Assembly: GCF_901875635.1 (NCBI RefSeq) | Contig: NZ_CABFMN010000069.1 | Location: 27,343 to 91,342 of the forward strand | Length of the DNA: 64,000 nt | Direction of reading: 5' to 3' | Source of the DNA: Xylophilus ampelinus | GTDB taxonomy: Bacteria; Pseudomonadota; Gammaproteobacteria; Burkholderiales; Burkholderiaceae_C | Shown: positions 14,723-24,062 of the stretch, in pieces | Layout of the letters: the number at the start of each line of letters is the position of its first letter | Numbering within the stretch: the first letter of the stretch is position 1 | The notes under the pieces: model-generated | Database searches by the model: none | Told to the model about the DNA's origin: nothing | Seen by the model: only the letters and a program-made list of their open reading frames with translations | Made by a program: the position numbers and the translations under genes

Positions 14723-17700
14723 GGCCCTGCACCGCGCCTGCCTGCGGGCCGGCATCGCCACCTACTACCACGACGTCTGGGGCCGGCGGGTCGAGGTCGC
14801 GCCGGACCGGCTGGCCGTGCTGCTGGCCGAATTCGGCTTCGGCAGCCACGCGCCGGACGATGCGCCGGCCTGGGAGGCCGAGCTCGCCGCCCGCGAGGCT
14901 GCGCAGTGGCGGCGTGCGCTGCCACCCGTGCAACTCGTGCACGCCGGCGAGCCCCTGCGGCTGCCGCTGCGCCTGCCGGCCGACCTCGCACACGCCGACT
15001 GGTCGCTCACCGACGAGCAGGGCGGGGTCCTGCGCGGCAGCCTCGCCCTCGGCGGTTTGGAGGAGCGCGAGCGCCGCGAGCTGGACGGGCAATGGATCAC
15101 GGAGCGCGTGGCGACGATCGCCGACGCGCTGCCCATGGGCTACCACCGGCTGCGCATCGAGGGCCGGCCGGACGAGGCGCTGGTCATCGCGGCGCCCGCG
15201 CGCTGCTACGTGCCCGGCCAGGACGGTGGCGATGCGCCCGAGCCGCGCCACTGGGGCATCGCGGTGCAGCTGTACGGCCTGCGTTCCGCGCGGCAGTGGG
15301 GCATCGGCGATTTCGGCGACCTCGCCGCGCTGGCGGCGCCTGCCGCGCGGCTGGGCGCGCAGGCGATCGGCCTGAACCCGCTGCATGCCCTGTTCCCGCA
15401 CGACCCGGGCAAGCACAGCCCCTACAGCCCCTCGTCGCGCCTGCACTTGAATCTGCTGTACATCGACGTCGAGGCGGCGCCGGGCTATCGCCGCAGCCCG
15501 GCGGCGCAGCAGCGCGTGGCGTCGCCCGAATTCCAGGTGCGGCTCGCGGCTCTGCGGGAGGCCGCGCTGGTGGACCATGCCGGCGTGGCGGCGGCCAAGC
15601 TGGAAGTGCTGGCGCTCGTGCATGCCGACTTCGTCGCCGCCGCACCTGCACCCGGCGATCCGGCGCAGGCCGAGCATGAGGACTACCGCGCCTTCGTCGC
15701 GTCGCGCGGCGAGGCGCTGCAGCGGCATGCGCTCTTCGACGCCCTGCAGACGCATTTCCATGCACGCGACCCCGAGGCCTGGGGCTGGCCGGTGTGGCCC
15801 GAGGGCTTCCAGTCGCCCGAGACGACGCAGGTGCGCGCCTTTGCCGCCGAGCATGCCGCGCGCGTGGACTTCTTCGCCTGGCTGCAGTGGGTCGCCGACG
15901 CACAACTGCAGGCGGCCGCGGCCCGCTGCCGCGCGGAGGGCCTGGCCATCGGCCTGTACCTCGACCAGGCGGTGTCGGTCGACCGTTACGGCTCCGACGC
16001 CTGGGGGGCGCGCGCGGTGCTGGCCACGGGCGCCAGCGTCGGCGCGCCGCCCGACGAATTCAACCCGCTCGGCCAGGACTGGGGCCTGCCGCCGCTCAAG
16101 CCCGTGGCGTTGCGCGAGACGGGCTACGCGCTCTTCATCGACACGCTGCGGGCCGGCATGCGGGGTGCGGGCGCGCTGCGCATCGACCATGTGATGGGCC
16201 TCACGCGCCTGTTCTGCATGCCGCCCGGTGCCACGCCCGCCGAGGGCGCCTATGTGCACTACCCGGCCGAGGAGATGCTGGCCATCGTCGCGCTGGAGAG
16301 CCAGCGCCACCGGTGCATGGTGATCGGCGAGGACCTGGGCACGGTCTCCGACGAGACACGGCACCTGCTGCAGCGCTTCGGGCTGCTGTCGTACCGGCTG
16401 CTGTACTTCGAGCGCGAAGGCGCGGCCTTCAAGCCGCCGCAGGCCTACCCGCGCGAGGCGCTCGCAGCGGTGAGTACCCACGACCTGGCCACCCTGCAGG
16501 GCTGGTGGAGCTCGACCGACCTGCAGGAACGCATCCGCCTGGGCCTGTTCCCGCGCGACGCAATCGCCCTGCAGCAACTGACCGACCGCGCGGCGGAGCG
16601 CGCCCAGCTCATGCTGGCGCTGCAGCACGTCGGCCTGCTGGGTGCCGAGGCGGTGGCGCGCGCGCTCGGCTCGGGCGCGCTGGACGCGGACGCCTGCGCG
16701 GCGGTGCATCGCTATCTCGCGCAGACACCGGCCCGGCTGATGATGGTGCAGGCCGAGGACCTGCTGGGCGAGCGCGAACAGGCCAACATGCCAGGCACGC
16801 TCGACACGCATCCCAACTGGCGCCGCCGCCTGCCGCTGCCTGCGGAGCGTTGGCCCGACGACACCCGCGTGGGCGCCGTCGCCAACGCGGTGGCGCAGGA
16901 GCGGCCGGCGCGCACCGATGCGGCGGGCACGGCTTGGCGCACGCGCATCCCGCGCGCCACTTACCGCCTGCAGTTCCACGAGGAATTCACCTTCGACGAC
17001 GCGATCGCCGTGCTGCCCTACCTCGCGCGGCTGGGCATCAGCCATGTGTACTGCTCGCCGATCCAGCGCGCCCGGCCGGGCAGCCGGCACGGCTACGACG
17101 TGGTGGCGCATGACGAGATCAACCCGGAGCTCGGCGGCTTCGAGGGCTTCGCGCGCTTCACCCGCGCGCTGCAGGACCACGGCATGGGTCAGCTGCTCGA
17201 CCTCGTGCCCAACCACATGGGCGTGCTGGGTGCGGACAACCCCTGGTGGCTCGACGTGCTGGAGAACGGCGAGGACTCGGCCTACGCCCGCTACTTCGAC
17301 ATCGAGTGGCAGCCGCTGGACGCCGACCTGGCGGGCAAGGTGCTGCTGCCCGTGCTGGGCGACAGCTACGGCGCCATCCTCGACCGCGGCGAGCTGAAAC
17401 TCGCGCTCGACGACACGCGCGGTGCGTTGTCGATCCGCTACCACGAGCATCGCTTCCCTCTCGCGCCGGCCAGCTATGCCGAGGTGCTGCGCTGGGCCGA
17501 AGGGCTGGTCGACGATGCGCAGGTGCAGGGGGCCTTCGCCAGCATCGGTCACGCCTTCGCCCACCTGCCGCGCGGCGATGCGGCGCGCGAGGTGCGCGCC
17601 CGCGAGCAGGCGATGGCGCACGCACGCCTGGTGGACCTGCTGGACGGCCAGCCCGCCGCCGCGCCGGCGCTGCGCGCGGCGCTCGAGGCCTGGAACCGGC

Positions 17701-19823
17701 CACGCGCACGCGATGCACTGCACGCGCTGCTAGAGGCGCAGCACTACCGCCTGGCCTTCTGGCGCGTGGCCTCCGACGAGATCAACTACCGCCGCTTCTT
17801 CGACGTCAACGAACTGGCGGCCTTGCGCATGGAGCTGCCCGAGGTCTTCGAGGCCACCCAGGGCCTGGCGCTGGACCTGGCCGCGCGCGGCTGGGTCGAC
17901 GGCCTGCGCATCGACCACCCCGACGGCATGCGGGACCCGGCCGAGTACTTCGAGCGGCTGCAGGAGGGCTACGCGCGCCGCATCGGCCGCCCGCGCGCCG
18001 AGGCGGACGCTCAGGGCCGGCCCGACCGGCCGCTGTACGTGGTGGCCGAGAAGATCGCCGCCGGCCACGAGGACGTGCCCGAGTCCTGGGCCATCCACGG
18101 GACCACCGGCTACCGATTCGCCAACGTGGCCAACGGCGTGCTCATCGACACCACGGCCGAGGCCGCCTTCGGGCGCATCTGGCGCAGCTTCACCGGCATC
18201 GACACGCCCTATGAGGACGTGGTGCTGCAATGCAAGCGCGCCGTCACCACCAACGCCCTGGCCTCCGACATGACCGCGCTGGCCTCGATGCTGCTGCGCA
18301 TCGCGCGGGCCGACCGGCACACGCGCGACCACACGCTGAACAACCTGCGGCGTGCGCTGGCCGATGTGGTGGCGTGCATGAGCGTGTACCGCACCTACGT
18401 GACCGACGAGGCGAGCGCGCAGGACCGGCGCTTCATCGACGAGGCCGTCGATGCCGCGAAGGCACGCAGCGAGTTGGCCGATGCGTCGGTCTTCGACTTC
18501 ATCCGCAGCGCGATGCTCGGCGAGGCTGGGACCACCGAGGCCGCCCGTGCGCTGGTGCGCCGCTTCGCCGCGCGCTTCCAGCAGTTCAGCGCGCCGGTGG
18601 CAGCCAAGGGCGTGGAGGACACGGCCTTCTACCGCCACTTCCCGCTGGTGGCGCTCAACGAAGTGGGCGGCGAACCGGCGGTGTTCGGCTTCACGCGCGA
18701 GGCCTTCCACGCGGCCAGCCGCGACCGCGCCGAGCGCTGGCCGCACACCCTGCTGGCCACGTCCACGCACGACAACAAGCGCGCAGAGGACGTGCGCACC
18801 CGCATCGACGTGCTGTCGGAAATGCCGGCCACCTGGCGGCTGGCGCTGCGCCGCTGGCGCGCGCTGCAGGCGCCGCTGCGCCGCCAACTGCGCGCGGCGC
18901 ACGGCACCGAGCCCTCGGCCGCGGACGAATACCTCCTCTACCAGACCCTGCTGGGCACCTGGGAGGCCGATGCCGAAGGCCGCCCGCCCGCCGACTACGC
19001 CGACCGCCTCGTCGCCTACCTGCGCAAGGCGGCACGCGAGGCCAAGGTGCACACCAGCTGGCTGCAGCCCGACGAGGCCTACGAGGCCTCACAGGAAGCC
19101 TTCGTGCGGGCGCTGGTCGACCCGGCCCGCTCGCCGCGCTTCCTGGAGGACTTCCGCCCGCTGGCCGAGCGCCTGGCCTGGTACGGCGGCCTGAACAGCC
19201 TGGTGCTGATGGCGCTGAAGTTCACCTCTGCGGGCGTGCCCGACGTCTACCAGGGCAGCGAGTGGATCGACCTCAGCCTGGTCGACCCGGACAACCGGCG
19301 GCCGGTCGACTACGCCTTGCGCGCGCAGACGCTGGACGCGCTCGAGGCGATGGCTGCATCCGCGGGCGACGCGCTGCCCGAGCGCCTGGGGGCGCTGCTC
19401 ACGCCCGGCCGGTTGCCGGAGGCCAAGCTGTGGGCCGTGTCGCGGCTGCTGCGCCTGCGCATGGAGCACTGGCCCGTGCTGCGAGACGCACCGCACGAGG
19501 CATTGGAAGTCTCCGGGCCGGCCGCTGCGGCGACCCTGGCCTGGCGGCGCGCCACGCCGCAGGGCCAGGTGTGCGTGGTGGCGGGCCGCTTCTTCTGGCA
19601 GCAGGACGACGCGTTGGCGCGTGGCACCGTGCAGGCACCGCATGCCTGGCGGGCCGCACCGTGGCAGGGCACGCGCGTGGCGGTGCCCGACGGCGCCCCG
19701 GCAGGCTGGACCGACGTGCTGACCGGCCGCACATGGGCATCCGGCGACGCGTGGGAGGTGGAGGCGCTCCTGCAGAGCTGGCCCTGTGCCGTGCTCGTGG
19801 CACGCCCTGTCAGCGGCGGCTGA
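14715..19823 (+). CDS. malQ-treY: Fused 4-alpha-glucanotransferase / malto-oligosyltrehalose synthase (MalQ-TreY)
   Basis: One uninterrupted frame of 1702 residues with two complete enzymes. Residues 1 to about 735 are MalQ (amylomaltase, GH77): D491 (LRIDHVMGL), E539 (VIGEDLGTVSD) and D590 (VSTHDLATL). From about residue 744 (IPRATYRLQFHEEF) to the end is TreY (GH13_26), which turns the reducing end of maltodextrin into a trehalose unit: D1067 (GLRIDHPDGMRDP), E1112 (VVAEKIAAGHE) and D1353 (STHDNKRAEDVR). The join is a short polar linker. The start overlaps the treZ stop by 8 bases. The fusion would place the enzyme that lengthens maltodextrins beside the enzyme that converts them to trehalose. 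I believe such fusions occur in some Proteobacteria, but they are a minority form. Confidence 0.94.
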   Translation: MLEALHRACLRAGIATYYHDVWGRRVEVAPDRLAVLLAEFGFGSHAPDDAPAWEAELAAREAAQWRRALPPVQLVHAGEPLRLPLRLPADLAHADWSLTDEQGGVLRGSLALGGLEERERRELDGQWITERVATIADALPMGYHRLRIEGRPDEALVIAAPARCYVPGQDGGDAPEPRHWGIAVQLYGLRSARQWGIGDFGDLAALAAPAARLGAQAIGLNPLHALFPHDPGKHSPYSPSSRLHLNLLYIDVEAAPGYRRSPAAQQRVASPEFQVRLAALREAALVDHAGVAAAKLEVLALVHADFVAAAPAPGDPAQAEHEDYRAFVASRGEALQRHALFDALQTHFHARDPEAWGWPVWPEGFQSPETTQVRAFAAEHAARVDFFAWLQWVADAQLQAAAARCRAEGLAIGLYLDQAVSVDRYGSDAWGARAVLATGASVGAPPDEFNPLGQDWGLPPLKPVALRETGYALFIDTLRAGMRGAGALRIDHVMGLTRLFCMPPGATPAEGAYVHYPAEEMLAIVALESQRHRCMVIGEDLGTVSDETRHLLQRFGLLSYRLLYFEREGAAFKPPQAYPREALAAVSTHDLATLQGWWSSTDLQERIRLGLFPRDAIALQQLTDRAAERAQLMLALQHVGLLGAEAVARALGSGALDADACAAVHRYLAQTPARLMMVQAEDLLGEREQANMPGTLDTHPNWRRRLPLPAERWPDDTRVGAVANAVAQERPARTDAAGTAWRTRIPRATYRLQFHEEFTFDDAIAVLPYLARLGISHVYCSPIQRARPGSRHGYDVVAHDEINPELGGFEGFARFTRALQDHGMGQLLDLVPNHMGVLGADNPWWLDVLENGEDSAYARYFDIEWQPLDADLAGKVLLPVLGDSYGAILDRGELKLALDDTRGALSIRYHEHRFPLAPASYAEVLRWAEGLVDDAQVQGAFASIGHAFAHLPRGDAAREVRAREQAMAHARLVDLLDGQPAAAPALRAALEAWNRPRARDALHALLEAQHYRLAFWRVASDEINYRRFFDVNELAALRMELPEVFEATQGLALDLAARGWVDGLRIDHPDGMRDPAEYFERLQEGYARRIGRPRAEADAQGRPDRPLYVVAEKIAAGHEDVPESWAIHGTTGYRFANVANGVLIDTTAEAAFGRIWRSFTGIDTPYEDVVLQCKRAVTTNALASDMTALASMLLRIARADRHTRDHTLNNLRRALADVVACMSVYRTYVTDEASAQDRRFIDEAVDAAKARSELADASVFDFIRSAMLGEAGTTEAARALVRRFAARFQQFSAPVAAKGVEDTAFYRHFPLVALNEVGGEPAVFGFTREAFHAASRDRAERWPHTLLATSTHDNKRAEDVRTRIDVLSEMPATWRLALRRWRALQAPLRRQLRAAHGTEPSAADEYLLYQTLLGTWEADAEGRPPADYADRLVAYLRKAAREAKVHTSWLQPDEAYEASQEAFVRALVDPARSPRFLEDFRPLAERLAWYGGLNSLVLMALKFTSAGVPDVYQGSEWIDLSLVDPDNRRPVDYALRAQTLDALEAMAASAGDALPERLGALLTPGRLPEAKLWAVSRLLRLRMEHWPVLRDAPHEALEVSGPAAAATLAWRRATPQGQVCVVAGRFFWQQDDALARGTVQAPHAWRAAPWQGTRVAVPDGAPAGWTDVLTGRTWASGDAWEVEALLQSWPCAVLVARPVSGG

Positions 19824-19925
19824 CACGCGCGCAGCGCGGCCGCTTCGGTCCGTGCTGCAGCCTGCGCACCATCATGCAGCGCCGCACCGTATTTCGTGGT
19901 GCATTCCACGTGCCAGAGGTCTGCC

Positions 19926-20138
19926 ATGAGTCCACCCGTCTTTCCCCACGTCGTCCTCCGCCAGCCGGCATGGATCGACCTGGATTCCCACGATGACGTG
20001 AGCGTGTGGATGGGCGAGTTCGGGGTTACCGAAACCGTGCTGCGCCAGGCCGTGCAGCGCGTCGGGCGCTCGCCGCACGCGGTGCGCGGGCTGCTGTGCG
20101 CCCGCACCCGGCAGGCGCAGGCGGGACTCGCGTCCTGA
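19926..20138 (+). CDS. Small DUF3606-like protein
   Basis: Seventy residues. The core IDLDSHDDVSVWMGEFGV followed by TETVLRQAVQRVG and AVRGLL matches the DUF3606 pattern (W-x-x-x-F-G-V-T/S-E-x-x-L-R-x-A-V-x-x-V-G). Members are small soluble proteins of unknown function, common in Proteobacteria and often near stress genes. ATG at 19926 chosen because AGAGG lies just upstream; an in-frame ATG 30 bases earlier is weaker. It follows the malQ-treY stop by about 100 bases, so it may be in or just after the trehalose operon. Confidence 0.75.
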   Translation: MSPPVFPHVVLRQPAWIDLDSHDDVSVWMGEFGVTETVLRQAVQRVGRSPHAVRGLLCARTRQAQAGLAS

Positions 20139-20162
20139 ACTGGGCCGCTGGCGCCTCCTTGC

Positions 20163-20501
20163 TTACTGACTGCCGGAACGGGTCGGCTCGTCCGCGGCCT
20201 GTGCCGGATCGCCGGTGACGGTCAGCGCGGTGTCATAGGCGCGGTGGGCCACATGCTTGGCCTGGTCGACCAGACGGTCGATACGGCGCTCGCGTTCGGC
20301 CGTGCTGAGGCCGTCGGTGCCCTCCAGCAGACCCTCGCACAGCGTCAGCAAGTCATTGGCCGATGCCAGGCATTTGCGCAATGCGGCGTGCTCGGTCGGT
20401 TCGAGCGCGGCGACGGGGCCGGTATCCACGTGGGCGCACAACTGGTCGATGCCGTGTCTCGCGGCCGCCACGGCGCGGTCGTCATCGGGATGAAGGCTCA
20501 T
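20163..20501 (-). CDS. Hypothetical small helical protein
   Basis: A 112-residue protein that I do not recognise. It is predicted soluble and helical, with a segment rich in Asp, Glu, Arg and Ala (ERERRIDRLVDQAKHVAHRAY). Neither a signal peptide nor a membrane segment is visible. It runs convergent to the DUF3606 gene and divergent from the small membrane protein at 20720. A hairpin with a poly-T tract on its own strand lies in its leader (20525-20559). The reading frame has normal codon character for this genome, with GC-rich third positions. Confidence 0.6.
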   Translation of the reverse strand: MSLHPDDDRAVAAARHGIDQLCAHVDTGPVAALEPTEHAALRKCLASANDLLTLCEGLLEGTDGLSTAERERRIDRLVDQAKHVAHRAYDTALTVTGDPAQAADEPTRSGSQ

Positions 20502-20524
20502 GGTGCTGCAGGGACGGAGCGGAG

Positions 20525-20559
20525 AAAAAATCCGCCTGCGTCCATGCTAAGGACGCAGG
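20525..20559 (-). terminator. Terminator-like hairpin in the leader of the 20163-20501 gene
   Basis: CCTGCGTCC-ATGCTAA-GGACGCAGG is a perfect 9-base inverted repeat (20535-20543 and 20551-20559). Read on the minus strand it is followed by CGGA and six T (20530-20525), the form of an intrinsic terminator. It lies about 30 bases upstream of the minus-strand start at 20501, and no minus-strand gene ends there. It is therefore either an attenuator in a leader or the end of a short RNA made from about 20560-20700. Confidence 0.5.
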
Positions 20560-20719
20560 GCGGGCAGCTGACGTAGGACTGCCGCGCGCCCCCCGGCGCC
20601 GAAAAGCGGAACCTTTTCACGGCTGCGCGCGATACGTCGAAAAAAGCGGTCGAATGTCTTACACCGCCCACGGGTGCTGCAACGCATCATTTTTTGTTCG
20701 GTGACCTGAGGACTGCGCG

Positions 20720-20905
20720 GTGTACTTGCTGATGGTGTTGGTGCTGGGAGTGGCCGCGGCCGGCTTCATGGTGTGGCGGCGGTCGCCCATGGAAGACCTC
20801 AACGCCGAAATGGCCGAGCGGGTGGTGACCACCCGCGCCGCCCTGGAAGAGCTGGCCGAGCCGCATCCCCTGCTTCCCCGCCGGCGCCCGCGCGAGCCCG
20901 GCTGA
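20720..20905 (+). CDS. Small single-pass membrane protein
   Basis: Sixty-one residues starting at a GTG, with GAGGA seven bases upstream. Residues 1-18 (MYLLMVLVLGVAAAGFMV) form one hydrophobic helix, followed by WRR and a cytoplasmic tail with the pattern EDLNAEMAERVVTTRAALEEL. No family recognised. Similar tiny inner-membrane proteins are frequent in stress-related regions, but nothing here fixes a role. The 218-base gap before it (20502-20719) holds the hairpin described at 20525-20559 and no other gene. Confidence 0.55.
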   Translation: MYLLMVLVLGVAAAGFMVWRRSPMEDLNAEMAERVVTTRAALEELAEPHPLLPRRRPREPG

Positions 20906-20974
20906 CACGGGCATTGCGGCGGGCGCCATGCCCCTCCCGCGGCAGGGGCGCCGCATTGGCGCGATCATCCGGCG

Positions 20975-21982
20975 ATGCATCCCGTCGCCCTCTCCATCCT
21001 CGACCTGTCCCCCATTTGCGAAGGTGGCGACGCCGGCCAGTCCTTCCGCAATTCGCTGTCGCTGGCGCAGCACGGCGAACGCCTGGGCTACCGCCGCTAC
21101 TGGCTCGCCGAGCACCACGGCATGCCGGGCATCGCCAGCGCCGCCACGGCCGTGCTGCTGGCGTACGTGGGCGCGGGCACCTCGACCATCCGCATCGGCT
21201 CCGGCGGCGTGATGCTGCCCAACCACTCGCCGCTGGTCATCGCCGAGCAGTTCGGCACGCTCGAATCGCTCTACCCCGGCCGCATCGACCTCGGCCTGGG
21301 CCGCGCGCCGGGCTCGGACCAGCGCACGGCCCATGCCTTGCGGCGCGACCTGCAGTCCGACGCCGACCAGTTCCCGCAGGACGTGGTCGAACTCATGGAC
21401 TACATGAGCAAGACGCCGCGCCAGCCGGTGATGGCCGTGCCCGGCCGCGGCACGGAGGTGCCGGTGTGGATCCTGGGCAGCAGCACCTTCGGCGCACAGC
21501 TCGCCGCGCACCTGGGCCTGCCCTACGCCTTCGCCTCGCACTTCGCGCCGCAGCAGCTCATGCAGGCGATCCGCATCTACCGCGAGACCTTCAAGCCCTC
21601 CGCCCAGCTCGACCGGCCCTACGTCATGGCCGGCTTCAACGTTTTCGCCGCCGACAGCGAGAGCGAGGCACACCTGCTGGCCAGCTCCTGGCAGCAGTCC
21701 TTCGTCAACCTGCGCAGCGGCCGCCCGGGCCGCCTGCCGCCGCCGGTCGAGAACTACCGCGGGCGCGTGGGGCCGGCCGAGAACGCGCTGCTCGACTCGG
21801 TGCTGTCCTGCGCTGCCATCGGCACGCGCGACACCGTGCGCGCCGGCCTGCAGGCCTTTGCCGACCGCACCGGGGTGGACGAGATCATCGTGGCCAGCGG
21901 CATCTACGACCATGCCGCGCGGCTGCGCTCCTACGCGATCGCCGCGGAGGCTGCCGAGGGGCTGCAGACCGCGACGAGCTGA
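20975..21982 (+). CDS. LLM-class flavin-dependent oxidoreductase (luciferase-like)
   Basis: Predicted FMN-dependent monooxygenase or oxidoreductase with the bacterial luciferase alpha/beta barrel fold, 335 residues. Typical motifs are [51 protein letters not shown] and the late VDEIIVAS. It resembles the E. coli YhbW subgroup, whose substrate is unknown. A GC-rich hairpin (GCCCCT/AGGGGC, about 20929-20950) lies just upstream. The gene ends 9 bases before an intergenic repeat and is convergent with the outer-membrane protein gene. Confidence 0.9.
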   Translation: MHPVALSILDLSPICEGGDAGQSFRNSLSLAQHGERLGYRRYWLAEHHGMPGIASAATAVLLAYVGAGTSTIRIGSGGVMLPNHSPLVIAEQFGTLESLYPGRIDLGLGRAPGSDQRTAHALRRDLQSDADQFPQDVVELMDYMSKTPRQPVMAVPGRGTEVPVWILGSSTFGAQLAAHLGLPYAFASHFAPQQLMQAIRIYRETFKPSAQLDRPYVMAGFNVFAADSESEAHLLASSWQQSFVNLRSGRPGRLPPPVENYRGRVGPAENALLDSVLSCAAIGTRDTVRAGLQAFADRTGVDEIIVASGIYDHAARLRSYAIAAEAAEGLQTATS

Positions 21983-21990
21983 GCCCGGTC

Positions 21991-22053
21991 TGCTATCGAT
22001 TCCGTAGCTACCTCCGCCCATTCGGCGGGCGCTGCAGCCACTTTTGGCATGCA
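21991..22053 (+). repeat. Comamonadaceae-type palindromic intergenic repeat, copy 1
   Basis: Has the family order TGCTAT, TAGCTAC, a GC-rich inverted repeat (CCGCC-cattc-GGCGG), GCC, ACTTTTGG and CATGCAA. It lies between two convergent gene ends. Six further copies are listed separately. This copy has no T-run beside its hairpin. Confidence 0.6.
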
Positions 22054-22085
22054 AGCGCCCGGCCGTGATGCGCGGGCATGCGGAA

Positions 22086-22964
22086 CTAGAAGCGGCCCTT
22101 GACGGCCAGCACCGGCCCCTGGAACTTCAGCCGCAGGCGCTGCACCCCGGCGTCGTCGCGCTTGAGGTCGACGTCGGTCACCGCGTAGGCCAGCGACACC
22201 CCGATGTTGCGCACCGGGAACCACTCGACACCCGCCGAGGCGTTGTAGATGCTCCCACGCACGCCGCTGCCGCCGCCCTTGTGGATGCCCGAGCCGTCGA
22301 AGAACAGGCGCAGGTCCGGCGTGATGGCGTGCCGCACGCCCACTTCCAGCATCGGCGCCACGGCGTCGTCGCTGTCGTGTCGGCTGAAGGTGCCGCTGTA
22401 GCCCGTGAAGCCCAGACCCGCAAGGCCCGCATTGGCCGCACCGTAGGCGTTCGTGTCCAGGCTCACGCGGTAGTAGCCCAGCCCCGCGCCCAGCCCGAAG
22501 ACCGTGTTGCCGCTGCCGAACCAGTAGCGGTAGCCCAGCCGCGCGACGTCGAGGTCGAAGTTCAGGTTGACGCCCGTCGTGACGCCGGCGCTGAAGGGGC
22601 CGGTGTTGTAGATGCCGCTGTACGAATTGGCGTAGCCCTGGCTGTAGCGGAACGCCTCGAAGGAGATGCCGTGGTTGGCGCCCAGGAGGAACTCGCCGCT
22701 GATGCGCGGCATGGTCTTGCGCTCGCCGTCGATCTGCCCGGAATCGAGCGAGCCGAAGCGGTTGCCGACGGCCGCATTGATCTCGGGTTTGGCGCTGAAG
22801 GCACCGACGGAAATGCTGAAACGGTCCAGCGCCGGCGACATCGTGGTGGGCATCGGCGCGTCGGTCGTCGACTGGGCGAACGAAGACAGGGGGACTGCAA
22901 CGGCAGCGGCGGCAAGGGCCAGCGGCAAGCCACGCGCAGCGGGACGGAAGGAAAGGGGAAACAT
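22086..22964 (-). CDS. Outer-membrane beta-barrel protein (OmpW/porin-like)
   Basis: A 292-residue exported protein. Residues 1-31 form a signal peptide (ending PLSSFAQ). The mature part alternates hydrophobic and polar residues in amphipathic strands with Tyr, Phe and Gly (LGYRYWFGSG, GAGLGYYRVSL) and ends in Phe (AVKGRF), the signature recognised by the Bam machinery. It contains no OmpA-type C-domain. OmpW-like by length and pattern, but I cannot assign a substrate. Start at MFPLSFRPAARG is chosen because it gives the cleanest signal peptide. The 242 bases upstream (22965-23206) contain no gene. Confidence 0.75.
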   Translation of the reverse strand: MFPLSFRPAARGLPLALAAAAVAVPLSSFAQSTTDAPMPTTMSPALDRFSISVGAFSAKPEINAAVGNRFGSLDSGQIDGERKTMPRISGEFLLGANHGISFEAFRYSQGYANSYSGIYNTGPFSAGVTTGVNLNFDLDVARLGYRYWFGSGNTVFGLGAGLGYYRVSLDTNAYGAANAGLAGLGFTGYSGTFSRHDSDDAVAPMLEVGVRHAITPDLRLFFDGSGIHKGGGSGVRGSIYNASAGVEWFPVRNIGVSLAYAVTDVDLKRDDAGVQRLRLKFQGPVLAVKGRF

Positions 22965-23206
22965 CGACCGAAATCCTTGGAAAGCGAGGACGGGCACGGC
23001 GGCCCGGTGCGCCCGTTTGTGGCGGTGCATCCGGTGTAGGACGAGGTGTGGCGCCGCGGAACTCCCTGAGTGACCGACCGTAGCGCGGGTCCCGCGTGCT
23101 CGTCGCCGGACGGCAGCGCATGCGCTGTAGGAGCATGCCGGCAGCCGAAAGTACCGGTCAGCGCCCTCGATGCCTCGGCTGCGCGCCGACGGATGGGCGC
23201 AGCGCT

Positions 23207-24013
23207 TCAGGCGCGAGCCGGCATGCCGGGCCCGCCGCGCAGTGCCTCGCGCAGCACCGCGGCGCTGTAGTGCCGCGCCACCTCGGCCACGAAGCGGGTG
23301 AAGTCGGTATGCGCCGCGTCGTCGGCGCGGTCGGAGATGGTGCGCACCGCCGCGAAGGGCACGCCCCAGTCGTGGCAGACCTGCGCCATGGCGGCGCCTT
23401 CCATCTCCACCGCCAGTGCATCGGGGACGGCGGCGCGCAGGGCGTCGCTCTCGGCCGCGGTGGCGACGAAACGGTCGCCGCTCACGATCAGGCCGCGGTG
23501 CACGCGCGGGCGGTGCAGCGCGAACCCGTCCACGGCCGCGCTGCCCACCAGTGCGGCCGGATCGGCGAGCGCCTGCGATGCGGCCTCGGCGAGGGCCGCG
23601 GCCCAGTGCGCATCGGCCGGGAAGCGGGCCCGCCCGTACAGCGGCACCTCGTGGCGCGGGAAGAGCGGCGACGCGTCCATGTCGTGCTGCAGCAGTTCGG
23701 TCGCCACCACCACGTCGCCCACCGCCACGCCCGGTGCCAGGCCGCCGGCCACGCCGGTGAACAGCACCGCCTGCACGCCGAAGCGCTCCAGCAGCACCGC
23801 GGCCGTGGTTGCCGCGGCCACCTTGCCGATGCGCGACAGCACCGCCACCACCGGCCGGCCTTCGAGGTGGCCCTGCCAGAACTCGCGGCCCGCCACGCGC
23901 ACCGGCCGCTCGTCCGGCATGGACTCGAGCACGGCGGCGAGCTCCTCGTGCAGGGCGCCGACGAGGGCAATGGGTGCGATGGATGCGGCAGGGGCGGCGG
24001 CGGTGGCGTGCAT
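23207..24013 (-). CDS. mtnN: 5'-methylthioadenosine/S-adenosylhomocysteine nucleosidase
   Basis: Cleaves the glycosidic bond of MTA and SAH, feeding adenine and methionine salvage and the activated methyl cycle. It has 268 residues, slightly longer than the usual 230 owing to an alanine-rich N-terminus. The nucleoside phosphorylase fold is evident from IALVGALHEEL, GVAGGLAPGVAVGDVVV, the ribose-contacting Glu in AVEMEGAAMAQV and the catalytic Asp in ISDRADD. Start chosen at MHATAAAPAAS, just before the first beta strand. It stands 49 bases downstream of the acyl-CoA ligase stop on the same strand. Confidence 0.88.
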   Translation of the reverse strand: MHATAAAPAASIAPIALVGALHEELAAVLESMPDERPVRVAGREFWQGHLEGRPVVAVLSRIGKVAAATTAAVLLERFGVQAVLFTGVAGGLAPGVAVGDVVVATELLQHDMDASPLFPRHEVPLYGRARFPADAHWAAALAEAASQALADPAALVGSAAVDGFALHRPRVHRGLIVSGDRFVATAAESDALRAAVPDALAVEMEGAAMAQVCHDWGVPFAAVRTISDRADDAAHTDFTRFVAEVARHYSAAVLREALRGGPGMPARA

Positions 24014-24062
24014 GCGCCCATTGTCCGCAGCGCAGCGCCGCGCGGCGCTGCGTCCAGCCGTA

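Noticed and set aside
14715..19823. MalQ-TreY junction as a missed stop or sequencing error
   Set aside because: The frame runs without a break through a sensible linker, and both halves have complete catalytic sets, so a true fusion is the simpler reading.
20613..20645. GGAAC followed by CGATACG as an extracytoplasmic-function sigma promoter upstream of the small membrane protein
   Set aside because: The -10 part does not match a known pattern (GTCTAA or CGTT) at proper spacing.
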